A DNA stretch of 64,000 nucleotides from NCBI GenBank assembly GCA_965214035.1, contig OZ243932.1, positions 310,001-374,000 of the forward strand. The letters run 5' to 3'. The DNA comes from JAJDYQ01 sp965214035. Lineage in GTDB: Bacteria > Pseudomonadota > Gammaproteobacteria > JAJDYQ01. Below are positions 1 through 8,780 of the stretch, in pieces; within the stretch, counting starts at the first letter, position 1; every line of letters begins with the position of its first letter. The position numbers were made by a program, and so were the translations under genes. Below the pieces are notes generated by a model. That model was not told the DNA's origin, searched no databases, and saw only the letters and a list, made by a program, of their open reading frames with translations.

Positions 1-86
1 ACCAGAGTAGTACTCGGCACAATCCGGTGACCTTTGTCTCGAAAATAATCGAGAAACATCTGGCGAATTTCAGCACTGCTTTTCAT
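1..86 (-). CDS. alaS: Alanyl-tRNA synthetase, N-terminal fragment
   Basis: Only the first 28 codons lie in the window; the gene continues off the left edge. The reverse strand reads MKSSAEIRQMFLDYFRDKGH and then RIVPSTTL, the standard AlaRS start (helix followed by the FxxxGH and PSxxLV motifs of the class II catalytic core). AlaRS charges tRNA-Ala with alanine in the cytoplasm. It lies 83 bases downstream of recX on the same strand, the common recX-alaS order in gammaproteobacteria. Identification is firm despite the short fragment because this N-terminus is highly conserved. Confidence 0.9.
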   Translation of the reverse strand, partial: MKSSAEIRQMFLDYFRDKGHRIVPSTTL

Positions 87-169
87 GAACCGTTCAATCT
101 GGAATCGCTTAAAAAGTGAGAGCGGATTGTGCCACAATTCCGACGGTGGAACAGCCACTGCAATCTAAA

Positions 170-637
170 TCAGGTGTTAAAGTCACCTAAAACAGCTTGA
201 ATATGCTCGTTGGAAAAACCCCTCTGACGAAGGAATCTTGAGCGTTTCGCCTTTTCCTTCCAGCCTGAAACCGGTTTGTCAGAGAACTTTTTCCGATAAA
301 CCGCAGCAGCCAGCTCATGCCAGTCGAATTTTTCTGAATGCAAAACTTCATCAATCTGTAAAGCGTCAATACCTTTTTGCTCAAGCTCCATGGCAATTTT
401 TTCCGGGCCATGCCCGCGGCTGAATCTGGATTGTGCATAGGATTCAGCAAATCGCCGATCACTTTGCAAACCCTTTTCCGATAATCTCCGCAGGGTTTCT
501 TCAATTTCCTTATCGCTGTAATCGCGTGCAGCAAGTTTCCATTTTAGTTCTGCCCGAGAATGCTCTCTACGGGCCAGAAAGCTGACTGCCTTATGCAGAG
601 CGGTTACGCCCTGCCCGAAATCCGATGGTTCATCCAT
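170..637 (-). CDS. recX: Regulatory protein RecX
   Basis: RecX binds RecA filaments and limits recombinase activity. The 155-residue protein has the usual RecX size and all-helical three-repeat composition: an N-terminal ALHKAVSFLARREHSRAEL segment, then DKEIEETLRRLSEKGLQSDRRFAESY, then a GHGPEKIAMELEQKGI repeat. The start ATG at 637 is only 3 bases from the pyrF stop, so the two are probably co-transcribed. recA itself is not next to it here, unlike in many relatives, where the order is recA-recX-alaS; pyrF occupies that position instead. Confidence 0.9.
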   Translation of the reverse strand: MDEPSDFGQGVTALHKAVSFLARREHSRAELKWKLAARDYSDKEIEETLRRLSEKGLQSDRRFAESYAQSRFSRGHGPEKIAMELEQKGIDALQIDEVLHSEKFDWHELAAAVYRKKFSDKPVSGWKEKAKRSRFLRQRGFSNEHIQAVLGDFNT

Positions 638-640
638 TCG

Positions 641-1339
641 TCACTGTTCGGTTAGCTCGGCATTGATTGCATCCAAAACCTGCAACGGGTCGTCAGCACG
701 GGTGATCGGGCGGCCAACGACCAGATAGCTGGCACCGGCCACAATAGCCTGACCAGGGGTCATAATACGTTTCTGGTCATTCACATCCATGCCCGCCGGG
801 CGAATGCCTGGCGTTACCAGCTTAAAATCGGCATTATGGGACCGTCGAAGATGAGTCGCTTCAGAAGCGGAACACACTACACCATCCAGACCTGCCTGCT
901 CTGCCAGTGCCGCAAGCTGTTCGACATTTTCAGCCGGAGTGCCGGCTAAACCAATATCCTGCAAGTCCGGTGTATCAAGGCTGGTTAAAACAGTTACTCC
1001 GATACATAGTGGGCGGTTGTGGTGGCTGGCAACCGCCGCTGCAGCTGCCTCCATCATCTGTAAGCCGCCCAGAGCGTGTACATTTATCATCCATACATCC
1101 AGATCCGCTGCTGCACGACAGGCCGCTGCCACTGTATTTGGAATGTCATGAAACTTCAGATCCAGAAATATCTGGAATCCTTGCGCCTGCACAGATTCTA
1201 CAAACTGCGGACCACCCCGTATAAACAGTTCCTTGCCTACCTTTAAGCGACATGTCAATGGATCAAGCTGGTCCACTAACGCCAAAGCAGGTGCTGTGTC
1301 CGGAAAATCCAGTGCAACGATTATCTGGGGATCATTCAT
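641..1339 (-). CDS. pyrF: Orotidine 5'-phosphate decarboxylase
   Basis: Catalyses the last step of UMP synthesis, decarboxylating OMP to UMP in the cytoplasm. The 232-residue protein is full length for the short bacterial form. It shows the N-terminal IVALDFPD strand, the lysine of LKVGKELF, the catalytic K-D-K-D core in DLKFHDIPNTV, and the phosphate-binding VTPGIRP and VVGRPIT loops. It sits directly upstream of recX with a 3-base gap. No pyrimidine-linked neighbour is present here; carAB lies 36 kb away. Confidence 0.96.
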   Translation of the reverse strand: MNDPQIIVALDFPDTAPALALVDQLDPLTCRLKVGKELFIRGGPQFVESVQAQGFQIFLDLKFHDIPNTVAAACRAAADLDVWMINVHALGGLQMMEAAAAAVASHHNRPLCIGVTVLTSLDTPDLQDIGLAGTPAENVEQLAALAEQAGLDGVVCSASEATHLRRSHNADFKLVTPGIRPAGMDVNDQKRIMTPGQAIVAGASYLVVGRPITRADDPLQVLDAINAELTEQ

Positions 1340-1404
1340 TAGGCCGCATGCTTCGACAGGCAGTTACAATCTGACTCTGTAGCCATCATAGATAATATAA
1401 TCAA

Positions 1405-2304
1405 TCAGTACGCTTTTATCTCGAACTGCAAAAGAAGAGGTGGGAGCATGTCGTCCAGATTCTGTACATGTTCATCCTTTAACTCGATAAGGTTGAAATT
1501 GTATTTGTTATATAGCGCTGTTTTTTCTTTTTTTCTGGCAAGATATTTCCGATCATTTTCATATCCCCAGTACTCGATATAAACTTTGCCGGAAGGTATA
1601 TAAAAGTCACAGTATGCGCTTTCCTCTATAGGAAGTTTTCTCTCGTAGGCATGTGCTATATCCGCCACATAAAACCAGTTGTCAATCAGCATTTCTGCTT
1701 TTGAACGTACCATATGTCCATCCATGGTTCTGTGTCTGGCAGGAAATTTCTCTCGAAAGGTGGTGGAGGTTGATGTTTCTTTTTCTGAATCGGCACTCTG
1801 GCTTGAGCTTTTTCCGGTAATCTGGCTTGCACTATCCTGAAGGGCACCGATATGTACGATAGCTTCAGGCCATCGTACATATGGGACACCTGATGTGCTA
1901 TGTTTGGATTGTACACCACCAAGTTTTTTACCGTAGTCGGTTACATTCCATCCTTGCAGGGATTTTGTAATCCAGCCGAGTTCTGAAAGCATGTAATTTA
2001 TCTTTGTTGCCGAAATAGTGAAATGCTTGCCAATAGATGTAGCTGTAATTAATCGTTGCTCTGAAATGCCTTCAGGCGCATTAGCCAGCTTCAGATTTTC
2101 CGGCCACACCATGTACTCACCAAATTTTTTGGATGTAGCAGTTTCACCACCTGCTGACTTTCCTTGCTCGGTTAGTTCTGCCTTGTCTCCCTGCTTTATC
2201 AAATAACCTGCTTCATACAGCAGTTCATACATTGCTCTCGTCGGAATGCCTTTTTTTTTGGCAAGAACGGATGCAGATATTTTTTTGGGTTCGGAATATT
2301 TCAT
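1405..2304 (-). CDS. Two winged-helix-like repeats plus PD-(D/E)XK nuclease-like domain, function unknown
   Basis: I recognise no named gene. Residues 8-69 and 86-147 look like two copies of one helix-turn-helix-like unit, each ending in a T-(E/D)-x-G-K-x-x-G-G stretch followed by a YxxWPE motif (YMVWPE at 64-69, YVRWPE at 142-147). A serine-rich linker (about 160-182) leads to a C-terminal domain with SKAEMLIDNWF (E204), CDFYIP (D233) and VYIEYWG (E244), which resembles the helix-E, D and E-x-x spacing of PD-(D/E)XK nuclease folds. The usual lysine of E-x-K is replaced by tryptophan, with K258-K261 following. A DNA-binding or DNA-processing role is inference. It is monocistronic with free space upstream. 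Confidence 0.6.
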   Translation of the reverse strand: MKYSEPKKISASVLAKKKGIPTRAMYELLYEAGYLIKQGDKAELTEQGKSAGGETATSKKFGEYMVWPENLKLANAPEGISEQRLITATSIGKHFTISATKINYMLSELGWITKSLQGWNVTDYGKKLGGVQSKHSTSGVPYVRWPEAIVHIGALQDSASQITGKSSSQSADSEKETSTSTTFREKFPARHRTMDGHMVRSKAEMLIDNWFYVADIAHAYERKLPIEESAYCDFYIPSGKVYIEYWGYENDRKYLARKKEKTALYNKYNFNLIELKDEHVQNLDDMLPPLLLQFEIKAY

Positions 2305-2579
2305 AAGGTGTCTCTAAATAATGATTTTGAAAAGTACCATCCTGGTATTTCCTGTCAAGTCGCTGAGTCCACTACAAACTACACTTTTATTACGATTGAT
2401 AATGTATCGAACCGGGATATTACATTGAGCTAGTCACTTGCCAGATTGATGAATAGCAGGCTTTTATGAAAATCCACCGTTTGTTCCCGGGTGGTGCGGT
2501 TGAGTTGCATTCAGGAGATATTCATTCTGGGAGGTTTGGGATAGGGCCATGGGCAGGCAAGGTTTGCCTCTCATGGATT

Positions 2580-3287
2580 TTATTGATCTGTATCTTCATC
2601 CATAGCTAGTTTTACAGCTTTTTCTGCATGGATTTTCGCCGTGTCATACAGTGGTATCCGCGCATGATGTTGTTGAATCAGTAATGCAATTTCCGTGCAG
2701 CCAAGGATGACCGCTTCTGCTCCTCTAATATGGAGATTGTTGATAATTTCAAGATATTTTTTTCGGGAGTCTTCATTGGTTTTGCCAAGGCATAGCTCTG
2801 AAAAAATGACCCGGTGGATAATATCCTGCTCTTCGGTAACCGGGACGATCACTTCTATCGCATATTTTTCTGAAATTTGTTTTTTGTAGAAATCCTGTTC
2901 CATTGTGAATTTTGTGCCTAGCAGCCCTGCACGCCTTATACCATCGGAAACAAGTCTTTCTGCTGTTGCATCTGCAATATGCACAAGCGGGATGGTGAGT
3001 GATGATTCAACTTGCTGTGCAACTTTGTGCATGGTGTTTGTACAAATCAAAAGGAAGTCGGCTCCACCGGTTTGTATGGCTCTGGCCGCATTAGATAGTA
3101 TTTCGGCCGCATCATCCCAGCGATCTTCTTGCTGAAGCTTTTCTATATCATGGAAGTCCACGCTATAGAGGTAGATTTTTGCCGAGTGTAAACCGCCCAG
3201 CGATTTTTTGACTCCTTCATTGATCTCTTTGTAATAACTTACGGTTGATTCCCAGCTCATTCCACCAAGCAGGCCAATGGTTTTCAT
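2580..3287 (-). CDS. Aspartate/glutamate racemase family protein
   Basis: Cofactor-independent amino-acid racemase of the RacX/YgeA group, interconverting L- and D-amino acids through two cysteines. The 235-residue protein begins MKTIGLLGGMSWEST, the family signature. It carries the two catalytic cysteines at C82 (LLICTNTMHK) and C197 (VILGCTEIALL) in the two pseudo-symmetric halves. Substrate cannot be read from sequence: aspartate and broad-specificity racemases share these motifs. It stands alone, with 143 bases to rlmD upstream and about 275 bases of non-coding sequence downstream. Confidence 0.85.
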   Translation of the reverse strand: MKTIGLLGGMSWESTVSYYKEINEGVKKSLGGLHSAKIYLYSVDFHDIEKLQQEDRWDDAAEILSNAARAIQTGGADFLLICTNTMHKVAQQVESSLTIPLVHIADATAERLVSDGIRRAGLLGTKFTMEQDFYKKQISEKYAIEVIVPVTEEQDIIHRVIFSELCLGKTNEDSRKKYLEIINNLHIRGAEAVILGCTEIALLIQQHHARIPLYDTAKIHAEKAVKLAMDEDTDQ

Positions 3288-3430
3288 TAGTTTCTCTCTT
3301 TAGTCAGTAATAGTTTACGATGGTTGTCTGCTATTCTCTGCATGGGAATATTGGATGCCGCGAAATGCATATATTTTAGCAGAACCCGAATAGATTGGTT
3401 CCGGGCTTCTCTTCGAGCATTGTATTTCAT

Positions 3431-4798
3431 TTATCCAGCTTTATGGTAGTTAATTCCGGGAGTATTATTTCTTTTTTCAAATACGGCAATCGATTCTACA
3501 TGCATGGTATGCGGAAACATATCCATGACACCCGCCATCAGACAGTGGTAACCCTGACACTTGAGGATGCCAGCATCTCTCGCCATTGTTGCCGAGTGGC
3601 AGGAAACATATACAATGCGAGACGGGTTTATGCGGGCAATTTCGCGCACCACTTCTCTGGCTCCTGGACGCGGTGGATCCAAAAGCATTTTATCGTGGCC
3701 AGTCTTAATCCATGTCTGGCTGGTGATATCTTCAAATAAATCGCCCACATGGTACTGAATATTAGCAATTCCATTGTCAATACTGTTTTTCCGGGCGCGT
3801 TCAATCAATCGGGCGTCTCCTTCGACACCGGTAACACTAGCTGCCTTGCGGGCAATTGCCGATGTAAAGTTTCCGATACCACAAAAAACATCCAGCACAC
3901 TTTCATTTGCCTGGATTTCAAGTAATTCTATTATCTGGCTGACCATTTTTTGGTTAATAGAAGCATTTATCTGAATAAAGTCAGTCGGTAGAAATGACAT
4001 GTAAATATCAAATGACTCTAATCGGTAAGTCAATTCTGGATTCTTTGGCCATAGTGGCCTTACGGTTTCCACTCCACCGGGTTGAAGATAAATAATCTGG
4101 TTGTATTTTCTGGCATATGCCTCCAGTTTTGCCAAATCGTCTGCACTCAGTGTCTCCAGATGTCGGAAAACAAGTGCGGTTTTATCATCAGAAATCGCGA
4201 CTTCAATCTGGGCTATGCTGGAACGCGCATCCAGTCGTCCTATCAGCTCTGATAAGTCCATGAGATGCTCACCCACCGATGGATGCAGTACGGCACAGCT
4301 TTCCAGTTCGGCCAGATACCGGCTTCTTGCTTCTCTAAAGCCAACCAGTACCCTGCCTTTGGCTGGTACGTCCCGTACACCGAGTCGGGCTTTTCGTCGA
4401 TAGCCCCAGTTGTCTCCGATCATCGGTTTCAATATCTCATCGGGCACGACTTCACCAATTCGTAATAAGTCCGCCAGTAGTGATTGCTGCTTTAATTCAA
4501 TCTGAGCCTGTGCATTTAGATGCTGCAGAGAGCATCCGCCACATACCATGGCATGGGGACACTTTGGCTTAACCCGATCAGGGGAGGGTTCAAGGATCTG
4601 TTCGACCACGCCTTCATCGTATTTTGACTTGCTTCGTATATATCCAAATAACACTTTCTCGCCGGGTAGTGCTCCTTCAATGAAGGTTGCCTTGCCATCT
4701 ATGTGAGCGATCCCTCTGGCATCGGAGGATAAGGAGTCAATTCTTGCTTCAAACAGGCCTTTTGGCACAGGCCGGCGTCGGCTACGTTTCCTCGCCAT
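3431..4798 (-). CDS. rlmD: 23S rRNA (uracil-1939-C5)-methyltransferase RlmD
   Basis: Makes m5U1939 in 23S rRNA using S-adenosylmethionine. The 455-residue protein has an N-terminal TRAM domain (about 10-70), an iron-sulfur cysteine cluster (CPHAMVCGGCSLQHL plus a later ESCAVLHP cysteine), the SAM-binding motif VLDVFCGIGNFTS, the DPPRPGA loop and the catalytic cysteine in VYVSCHSATMARD. The cluster pattern and TRAM domain favour RlmD over TrmA. Its start overlaps the end of the exonuclease gene by 17 bases, so the two are translationally linked. Confidence 0.93.
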   Translation of the reverse strand: MARKRSRRRPVPKGLFEARIDSLSSDARGIAHIDGKATFIEGALPGEKVLFGYIRSKSKYDEGVVEQILEPSPDRVKPKCPHAMVCGGCSLQHLNAQAQIELKQQSLLADLLRIGEVVPDEILKPMIGDNWGYRRKARLGVRDVPAKGRVLVGFREARSRYLAELESCAVLHPSVGEHLMDLSELIGRLDARSSIAQIEVAISDDKTALVFRHLETLSADDLAKLEAYARKYNQIIYLQPGGVETVRPLWPKNPELTYRLESFDIYMSFLPTDFIQINASINQKMVSQIIELLEIQANESVLDVFCGIGNFTSAIARKAASVTGVEGDARLIERARKNSIDNGIANIQYHVGDLFEDITSQTWIKTGHDKMLLDPPRPGAREVVREIARINPSRIVYVSCHSATMARDAGILKCQGYHCLMAGVMDMFPHTMHVESIAVFEKRNNTPGINYHKAG

Positions 4799-5585
4799 GC
4801 TGAGTTCCGGGTTTGCTCCAGTCCTTCAGGAATTCCTGGAAGTGAGGCATGCCTGATTCAGTGAGCCACCGTTGCAGAGACTGGCACTCGCTGTCAAACT
4901 GTGACGAACTTATGTGTCCACGTATTAATTCAAATCTCAGATAAACAAGATAGGTGTTCAGAGCATCGGTTTCACAATAATCGCGAATCATTTTTATTTT
5001 GCCTTCCATCCAGGCGTCAAAAACTCCGGAACCGTCCATCACCGTTTTTCCTGGAAATCCCAACATGGTCGCAATATGATCCAGCGGCGCACTGGCCTTC
5101 GGTTGGTAGCCCGATAATAAATCCATTAAATCTGTATGCCGTGAATGATAACGATTGAGGTAGTTGTTCCACTTGAAGGAATTATCATGGCGGCCTGTTT
5201 CCCAGTATCTGGTTGTGTTTACACCATGCTTCAAGGCGCGGTAGTGGATTACGGGTAGATCGAATCCACCTCCATTCCAGCTTACCAGCGTGGGTGTATA
5301 GCGCTCGATTCCATCGAAAAATCGTTGTAGTATCTCTTTTTCATCAGCATCTTCATCTCCAAGCGACCAGACCTTAACGTTGTCTCGTGACCTGAAAACG
5401 ACGGATATTGCTACGATCTGGTGCAGGTGGTGCCTCATAAATTCGGAACCGCCGGTTTCCTGATTGCGTATATGAAACAGGGCTTTGGCCGCGTCTTCGT
5501 CTGACAGACCTTGCAGATTATATATCTTCCGTCCGGTTTCCAGATCCGGTACAGTCTCTACATCAAATACAAAAATATTGTCCAT
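4782..5585 (-). CDS. PolB-like 3'-5' exonuclease (DnaQ fold)
   Basis: Predicted stand-alone 3'-5' exonuclease related to the proofreading domain of family B DNA polymerases. In 267 residues it has Exo I (FVFDVETVPD), Exo II (LVSWNGGGFDLPVIHYRAL) and Exo III (YCETDALNTYLVYL), giving the four metal-binding acidic residues. No polymerase domain follows. It overlaps rlmD by 17 bases. The physiological substrate is not established for this family. Confidence 0.87.
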   Translation of the reverse strand: MDNIFVFDVETVPDLETGRKIYNLQGLSDEDAAKALFHIRNQETGGSEFMRHHLHQIVAISVVFRSRDNVKVWSLGDEDADEKEILQRFFDGIERYTPTLVSWNGGGFDLPVIHYRALKHGVNTTRYWETGRHDNSFKWNNYLNRYHSRHTDLMDLLSGYQPKASAPLDHIATMLGFPGKTVMDGSGVFDAWMEGKIKMIRDYCETDALNTYLVYLRFELIRGHISSSQFDSECQSLQRWLTESGMPHFQEFLKDWSKPGTQHGEET

Positions 5586-5636
5586 GGCAGATAAGAAACT
5601 GGTATGGTCATTAATTGGCGGGCAGCCTGTAAAATA

Positions 5637-6344
5637 TTATTTTTTTCCCCAGATACCGCTTCTATTCTGGTAGTACCAGCCGGGAGGTGCCTTTGCCACC
5701 CAACGTCGGGAGAATGTATCGCGGATCTGTGCTTGCCACTCTGGATATCCATTCGCCACAGCTATTTCAAGATAAAGCGCATCACGATCCCGGTTTTCTT
5801 CCTCAATGAGTTGTTCGAGTTCTCTATGTTGTTTCACATTGATTATCCCAAGATCGCGGACAACCACAAATCCATCGGAACCATACCCTATGGCACCAGA
5901 TTTATAGTGTTTTAATAAACGACCATGGCGCTGTTGCATGGAAGACAGGATTTCCGTAACAGCCGGACTGGATATATCCAGTTCAGGCACTCTGCTTCGG
6001 TTTTGAGTCGCCCGGTGAAGAGTGGGCGGCTGCCCGAGTATGCCGGCAGGCGGGGCAGCATGGGTCTCGGCGGATATCATGCCCAGAATGGCGATCACTA
6101 TCTGAACGGCTTGCTTATCAGGTGACCATAATAAATATCTGTTATCGCGTCGAGTTGTCTCAGAGGGGGCAGAAGCCTGACCATCTTCGCCGATAATCTG
6201 TTCAATAATACGGTCTGCTGCTCGCTCGGTCGATGTGGCTGGAAAATATCGTTTGTTAGTGCTGCAAGATATCGTTAGCAGAGCTGATATAACGAGAGTT
6301 ATTGACTTCCGTCCTACCCGTTTATTTATTTTCAATGTGTGCAT
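5637..6344 (-). CDS. DUF1318 (YdbL-like) envelope protein with extra lipoprotein-like N-terminus
   Basis: The C-terminal 100 or so residues match the YdbL/DUF1318 pattern: SSMQQRHGRLLKHYKSGAIGY, GSDGFVVVRD, then EEENRDRDALYLEIA and WVAKAPPGWYYQ. Counting from an ATG at 6362, residues 19-33 form a hydrophobic segment ending LLTISC, a plausible lipobox (C33), and residues 86-102 form a second signal-like hydrophobic stretch ending ETHAA. YdbL is normally a small periplasmic protein with one signal peptide, so this may be a fusion of a small lipoprotein with YdbL, or it may be cleaved. I chose the ATG at 6344 because GAGGA precedes it closely; 6362 is the alternative. YdbL partners (YnbE, YdbH) work with TamB-like lipid transport; that role here is inference. 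Confidence 0.65.
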   Translation of the reverse strand: MHTLKINKRVGRKSITLVISALLTISCSTNKRYFPATSTERAADRIIEQIIGEDGQASAPSETTRRDNRYLLWSPDKQAVQIVIAILGMISAETHAAPPAGILGQPPTLHRATQNRSRVPELDISSPAVTEILSSMQQRHGRLLKHYKSGAIGYGSDGFVVVRDLGIINVKQHRELEQLIEEENRDRDALYLEIAVANGYPEWQAQIRDTFSRRWVAKAPPGWYYQNRSGIWGKK

Positions 6345-6426
6345 ATGGTCCTCTGGCAACATGGCTGGGAAATAAATGGTGCTGCATTATCCGGGCACTG
6401 TCAAACCGGGCTCTCCACTGGTCAGC

Positions 6427-7326
6427 TTATCCGGCAGAGAAAACACCACCGGATAAATACCTGTCACCGCGATCACATATAATGGCAACAATAGTCGCAT
6501 TTTCTGCTTCACGCGATATCTGTAACGCCGCCGCCACCGTACCACCCGATGAAACTCCGGCAAAAATACCTTCTTTTGCCGCCAGATCGCGTGTTGTTTG
6601 TTCGGCAAGAGACTGTGTCATATCAATCGTCCTGTCGATACGTCGGGGATCAAATATTGATGGCAGATATTCCTCAGGCCAACGCCGGATACCGGGTATT
6701 CTGTCTTCATCATTTGCAGGCTGTACTCCCACAATTTCTATTTGGGGGTTTTGTTTTTTCAGGTAGCGGGATGTACCCATAATGGTTCCGGTTGTGCCCA
6801 TGGCACTGACAAAATGTGTAACCTGCTGGCGGGTGTCGTGCCAGATTTCCGGGCCCGTGCTCAAATAATGGCTTTCCGGGTTGTCATGGTTGGAAAACTG
6901 ATTCAGGACCCTGCCTTTATCTTCAGCCTGCATCTTGAGCGCCAGATCACGTGCACCTTCCATGCCTTGCTGTTGGGTAACTTGTATGAGTTGTGCTCCG
7001 TATGCTCGCATGGAGGCACATCTTTCCTCTGTCATATTGTCCGGCATAATCAGTATCATTTTATAACCTTTGATTGCTGCCACCATAGCTAGCGCAATGC
7101 CGGTATTACCACTGGTCGCCTCAATGAGGGTATCGCCAGGTTTGATCTCACCCCGGCGCTCTGCCTGTTGAATCATATTCAGTACCGGCCTGTCTTTTAC
7201 CGAACCCGCAGGATTATTGCCTTCAAGTTTAACCAGTACCTGATTGGCCGGATTGGGATTCATCCGTTGCAATCTGACCAGGGGAGTGTGCCCCACAAGG
7301 GATTCGACTGTCGGCAGCAATTCCAT
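6427..7326 (-). CDS. cysM: Cysteine synthase B (O-acetylserine sulfhydrylase)
   Basis: PLP enzyme forming cysteine from an O-activated serine and sulfide (or thiosulfate for CysM). The 299-residue protein has the PLP lysine in NPAGSVKDRPVLNM, the SGNTGIALA substrate loop, the GTTGTIMG phosphate-binding loop and the GVSSGG motif. EYLPSIFDPRRIDRTI and the short C-terminus are typical of CysM rather than CysK. Its ATG follows the pdxJ stop codon without a gap, so it is the last gene of the lepA-to-cysM run. Confidence 0.93.
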   Translation of the reverse strand: MELLPTVESLVGHTPLVRLQRMNPNPANQVLVKLEGNNPAGSVKDRPVLNMIQQAERRGEIKPGDTLIEATSGNTGIALAMVAAIKGYKMILIMPDNMTEERCASMRAYGAQLIQVTQQQGMEGARDLALKMQAEDKGRVLNQFSNHDNPESHYLSTGPEIWHDTRQQVTHFVSAMGTTGTIMGTSRYLKKQNPQIEIVGVQPANDEDRIPGIRRWPEEYLPSIFDPRRIDRTIDMTQSLAEQTTRDLAAKEGIFAGVSSGGTVAAALQISREAENATIVAIICDRGDRYLSGGVFSAG

Positions 7327-8070
7327 CTATTTACGGGCATCCTGTATCAGCTTGAGCATTTCATAAACTGCACTCTCAAGCCCTGTAAATATTGATCTTG
7401 CTATAATGGAGTGCCCGATATTCAGCTCTCTTATCTGTGGTATAGCCGCCAGCGCAGACACGTTGGAGTAGTCCAGCCCGTGCCCTGCATTGACAATAAG
7501 CCCCTGATTATCTGCATAGTCTGCCGCTTCCATAAGGCGATGTAATTCCTTTTCCCGGGGCTCCCCTCTTAGCTGGGCATACGTACCTGTATGTAACTCA
7601 ATGGCCGATGCACCGCACTTTACTGCTGCATCAATCTGCTCAGGGTCAGGATCAATAAACAGGGAAACTCTGATTTCTTCTTCCGTCAGGCGTAATGTCG
7701 CTTCTCTGATTTTATCCGAGCCGGTCAGCACATTGAGTCCGCCTTCCGTTGTCAATTCCTGTCTCTTTTCAGGTACCAGACAGCAATCATCAGGTTTGGT
7801 CCGCAGTGCCATACCCAGCATTTCCTCTGTAACAGCCATTTCCAGATTGGTCCTGCAACCAACGGTTTGTTTTAGCAATGCGACATCCCGGTCTTGAATG
7901 TGGCGGCGGTCTTCACGCAAGTGGAACGTTATTACATCTGCACCGGCCATCTCGGCAATGTAGGCGGCATGCACAGGGTCAGGATAGTGTGTCAATCTTG
8001 ATTGCCGCAGACTGGCAACATGATCAATATTGACGCCTAAAACAATGTTGTAAGAATTCTGGTTGGGCAT
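7327..8070 (-). CDS. pdxJ: Pyridoxine 5'-phosphate synthase
   Basis: Condenses 1-deoxyxylulose 5-phosphate with 3-amino-2-oxopropyl phosphate to form pyridoxine 5'-phosphate (vitamin B6 synthesis). Motifs: LGVNIDHVASLRQ, FHLREDRRHIQD, NLEMA, SLFIDPD, IELHTGTYA, and the C-terminal NIGHSIIARSIF. The frame is open to 8112, but the conserved protein starts at the ATG at 8070 (247 residues), just after the recO stop at 8079. It is in the classic recO-pdxJ order, with cysM abutting downstream. Confidence 0.95.
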   Translation of the reverse strand: MPNQNSYNIVLGVNIDHVASLRQSRLTHYPDPVHAAYIAEMAGADVITFHLREDRRHIQDRDVALLKQTVGCRTNLEMAVTEEMLGMALRTKPDDCCLVPEKRQELTTEGGLNVLTGSDKIREATLRLTEEEIRVSLFIDPDPEQIDAAVKCGASAIELHTGTYAQLRGEPREKELHRLMEAADYADNQGLIVNAGHGLDYSNVSALAAIPQIRELNIGHSIIARSIFTGLESAVYEMLKLIQDARK

Positions 8071-8078
8071 GTCTTTTG

Positions 8079-8780
8079 TCAGCCAAATAGTTTGCGTGAT
8101 TGTACCGAACAATTCGGAAGATAATAGTTGATTAAAAATCGAGTGAGTTTTTTTGCCTCTTTTAGCTGGCGCTGGTTACTGAATCTGCCCGATGACAGAG
8201 CAGCCAGCGTATCGCCATGTATCACCATATTCTGCCCGGCCTGGGAGCGATAAAAGCCCTGTTCCACTGCAAAGGCATAAGGTGCATCTTCTTCAATTGG
8301 TGTTTGTCCATCAATTTCCACATCAAGGTTCACACCGTATCCCATCAATCGAATCAGGTTCAATTCAAACAGCCTTAACAAGGATGCAATATCTTCTTTA
8401 TCACAATGTGCCAGTTTGGCAAGCGTGGCATCATATAAGCTGAACAAATGCGGTTCAGTCCCATCCGGGCGGATGGCAGAATGCAGCAGCTCATTGAGGT
8501 ATAAACCACAATATAAGTGCTCCTGCCGGGAGGATAATGAATAGATGGTAATTTCATCATGTTGTCGAAGCATTTTCAATGTGGAGCGTCCCGACCAGCG
8601 CAGGTTGTAGCGACGGAATGGTTCGAGAATGCGGGATCTCCTGCCAGACATACGGCAGCCTTTGCACAGCATATCAACGCGCCCATATTCACGTGTTAAA
8701 AAAGACAGTATCCTGCTTGTCTCGCCGTAGTTCCTGCGATGCAAAACAAATCCGTCTGACTCAAGCTGATACAGGCTCAT
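8079..8780 (-). CDS. recO: DNA repair protein RecO
   Basis: RecO works with RecF and RecR to load RecA on SSB-coated gaps. The protein has an N-terminal OB fold (FVLHRRNYGETSRILSFLTREYGRVDMLCKG) and a helical C-terminal region beginning LYCGLYLNELL. The frame is open upstream to 8849, but the ATG at 8780 overlaps the era stop as ATGA and gives the usual length (233 residues). The zinc cysteines seen in some RecO proteins are absent, as is common in gammaproteobacteria. Confidence 0.92.
   Translation of the reverse strand: MSLYQLESDGFVLHRRNYGETSRILSFLTREYGRVDMLCKGCRMSGRRSRILEPFRRYNLRWSGRSTLKMLRQHDEITIYSLSSRQEHLYCGLYLNELLHSAIRPDGTEPHLFSLYDATLAKLAHCDKEDIASLLRLFELNLIRLMGYGVNLDVEIDGQTPIEEDAPYAFAVEQGFYRSQAGQNMVIHGDTLAALSSGRFSNQRQLKEAKKLTRFLINYYLPNCSVQSRKLFG

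Noticed and set aside
2305..2579. Possible short plus-strand peptide from an ATG near 2466 (about 47 codons)
   Set aside because: It overlaps the 3' end of the racemase gene on the other strand and resembles nothing; no RNA gene or repeat is evident in the gap either.
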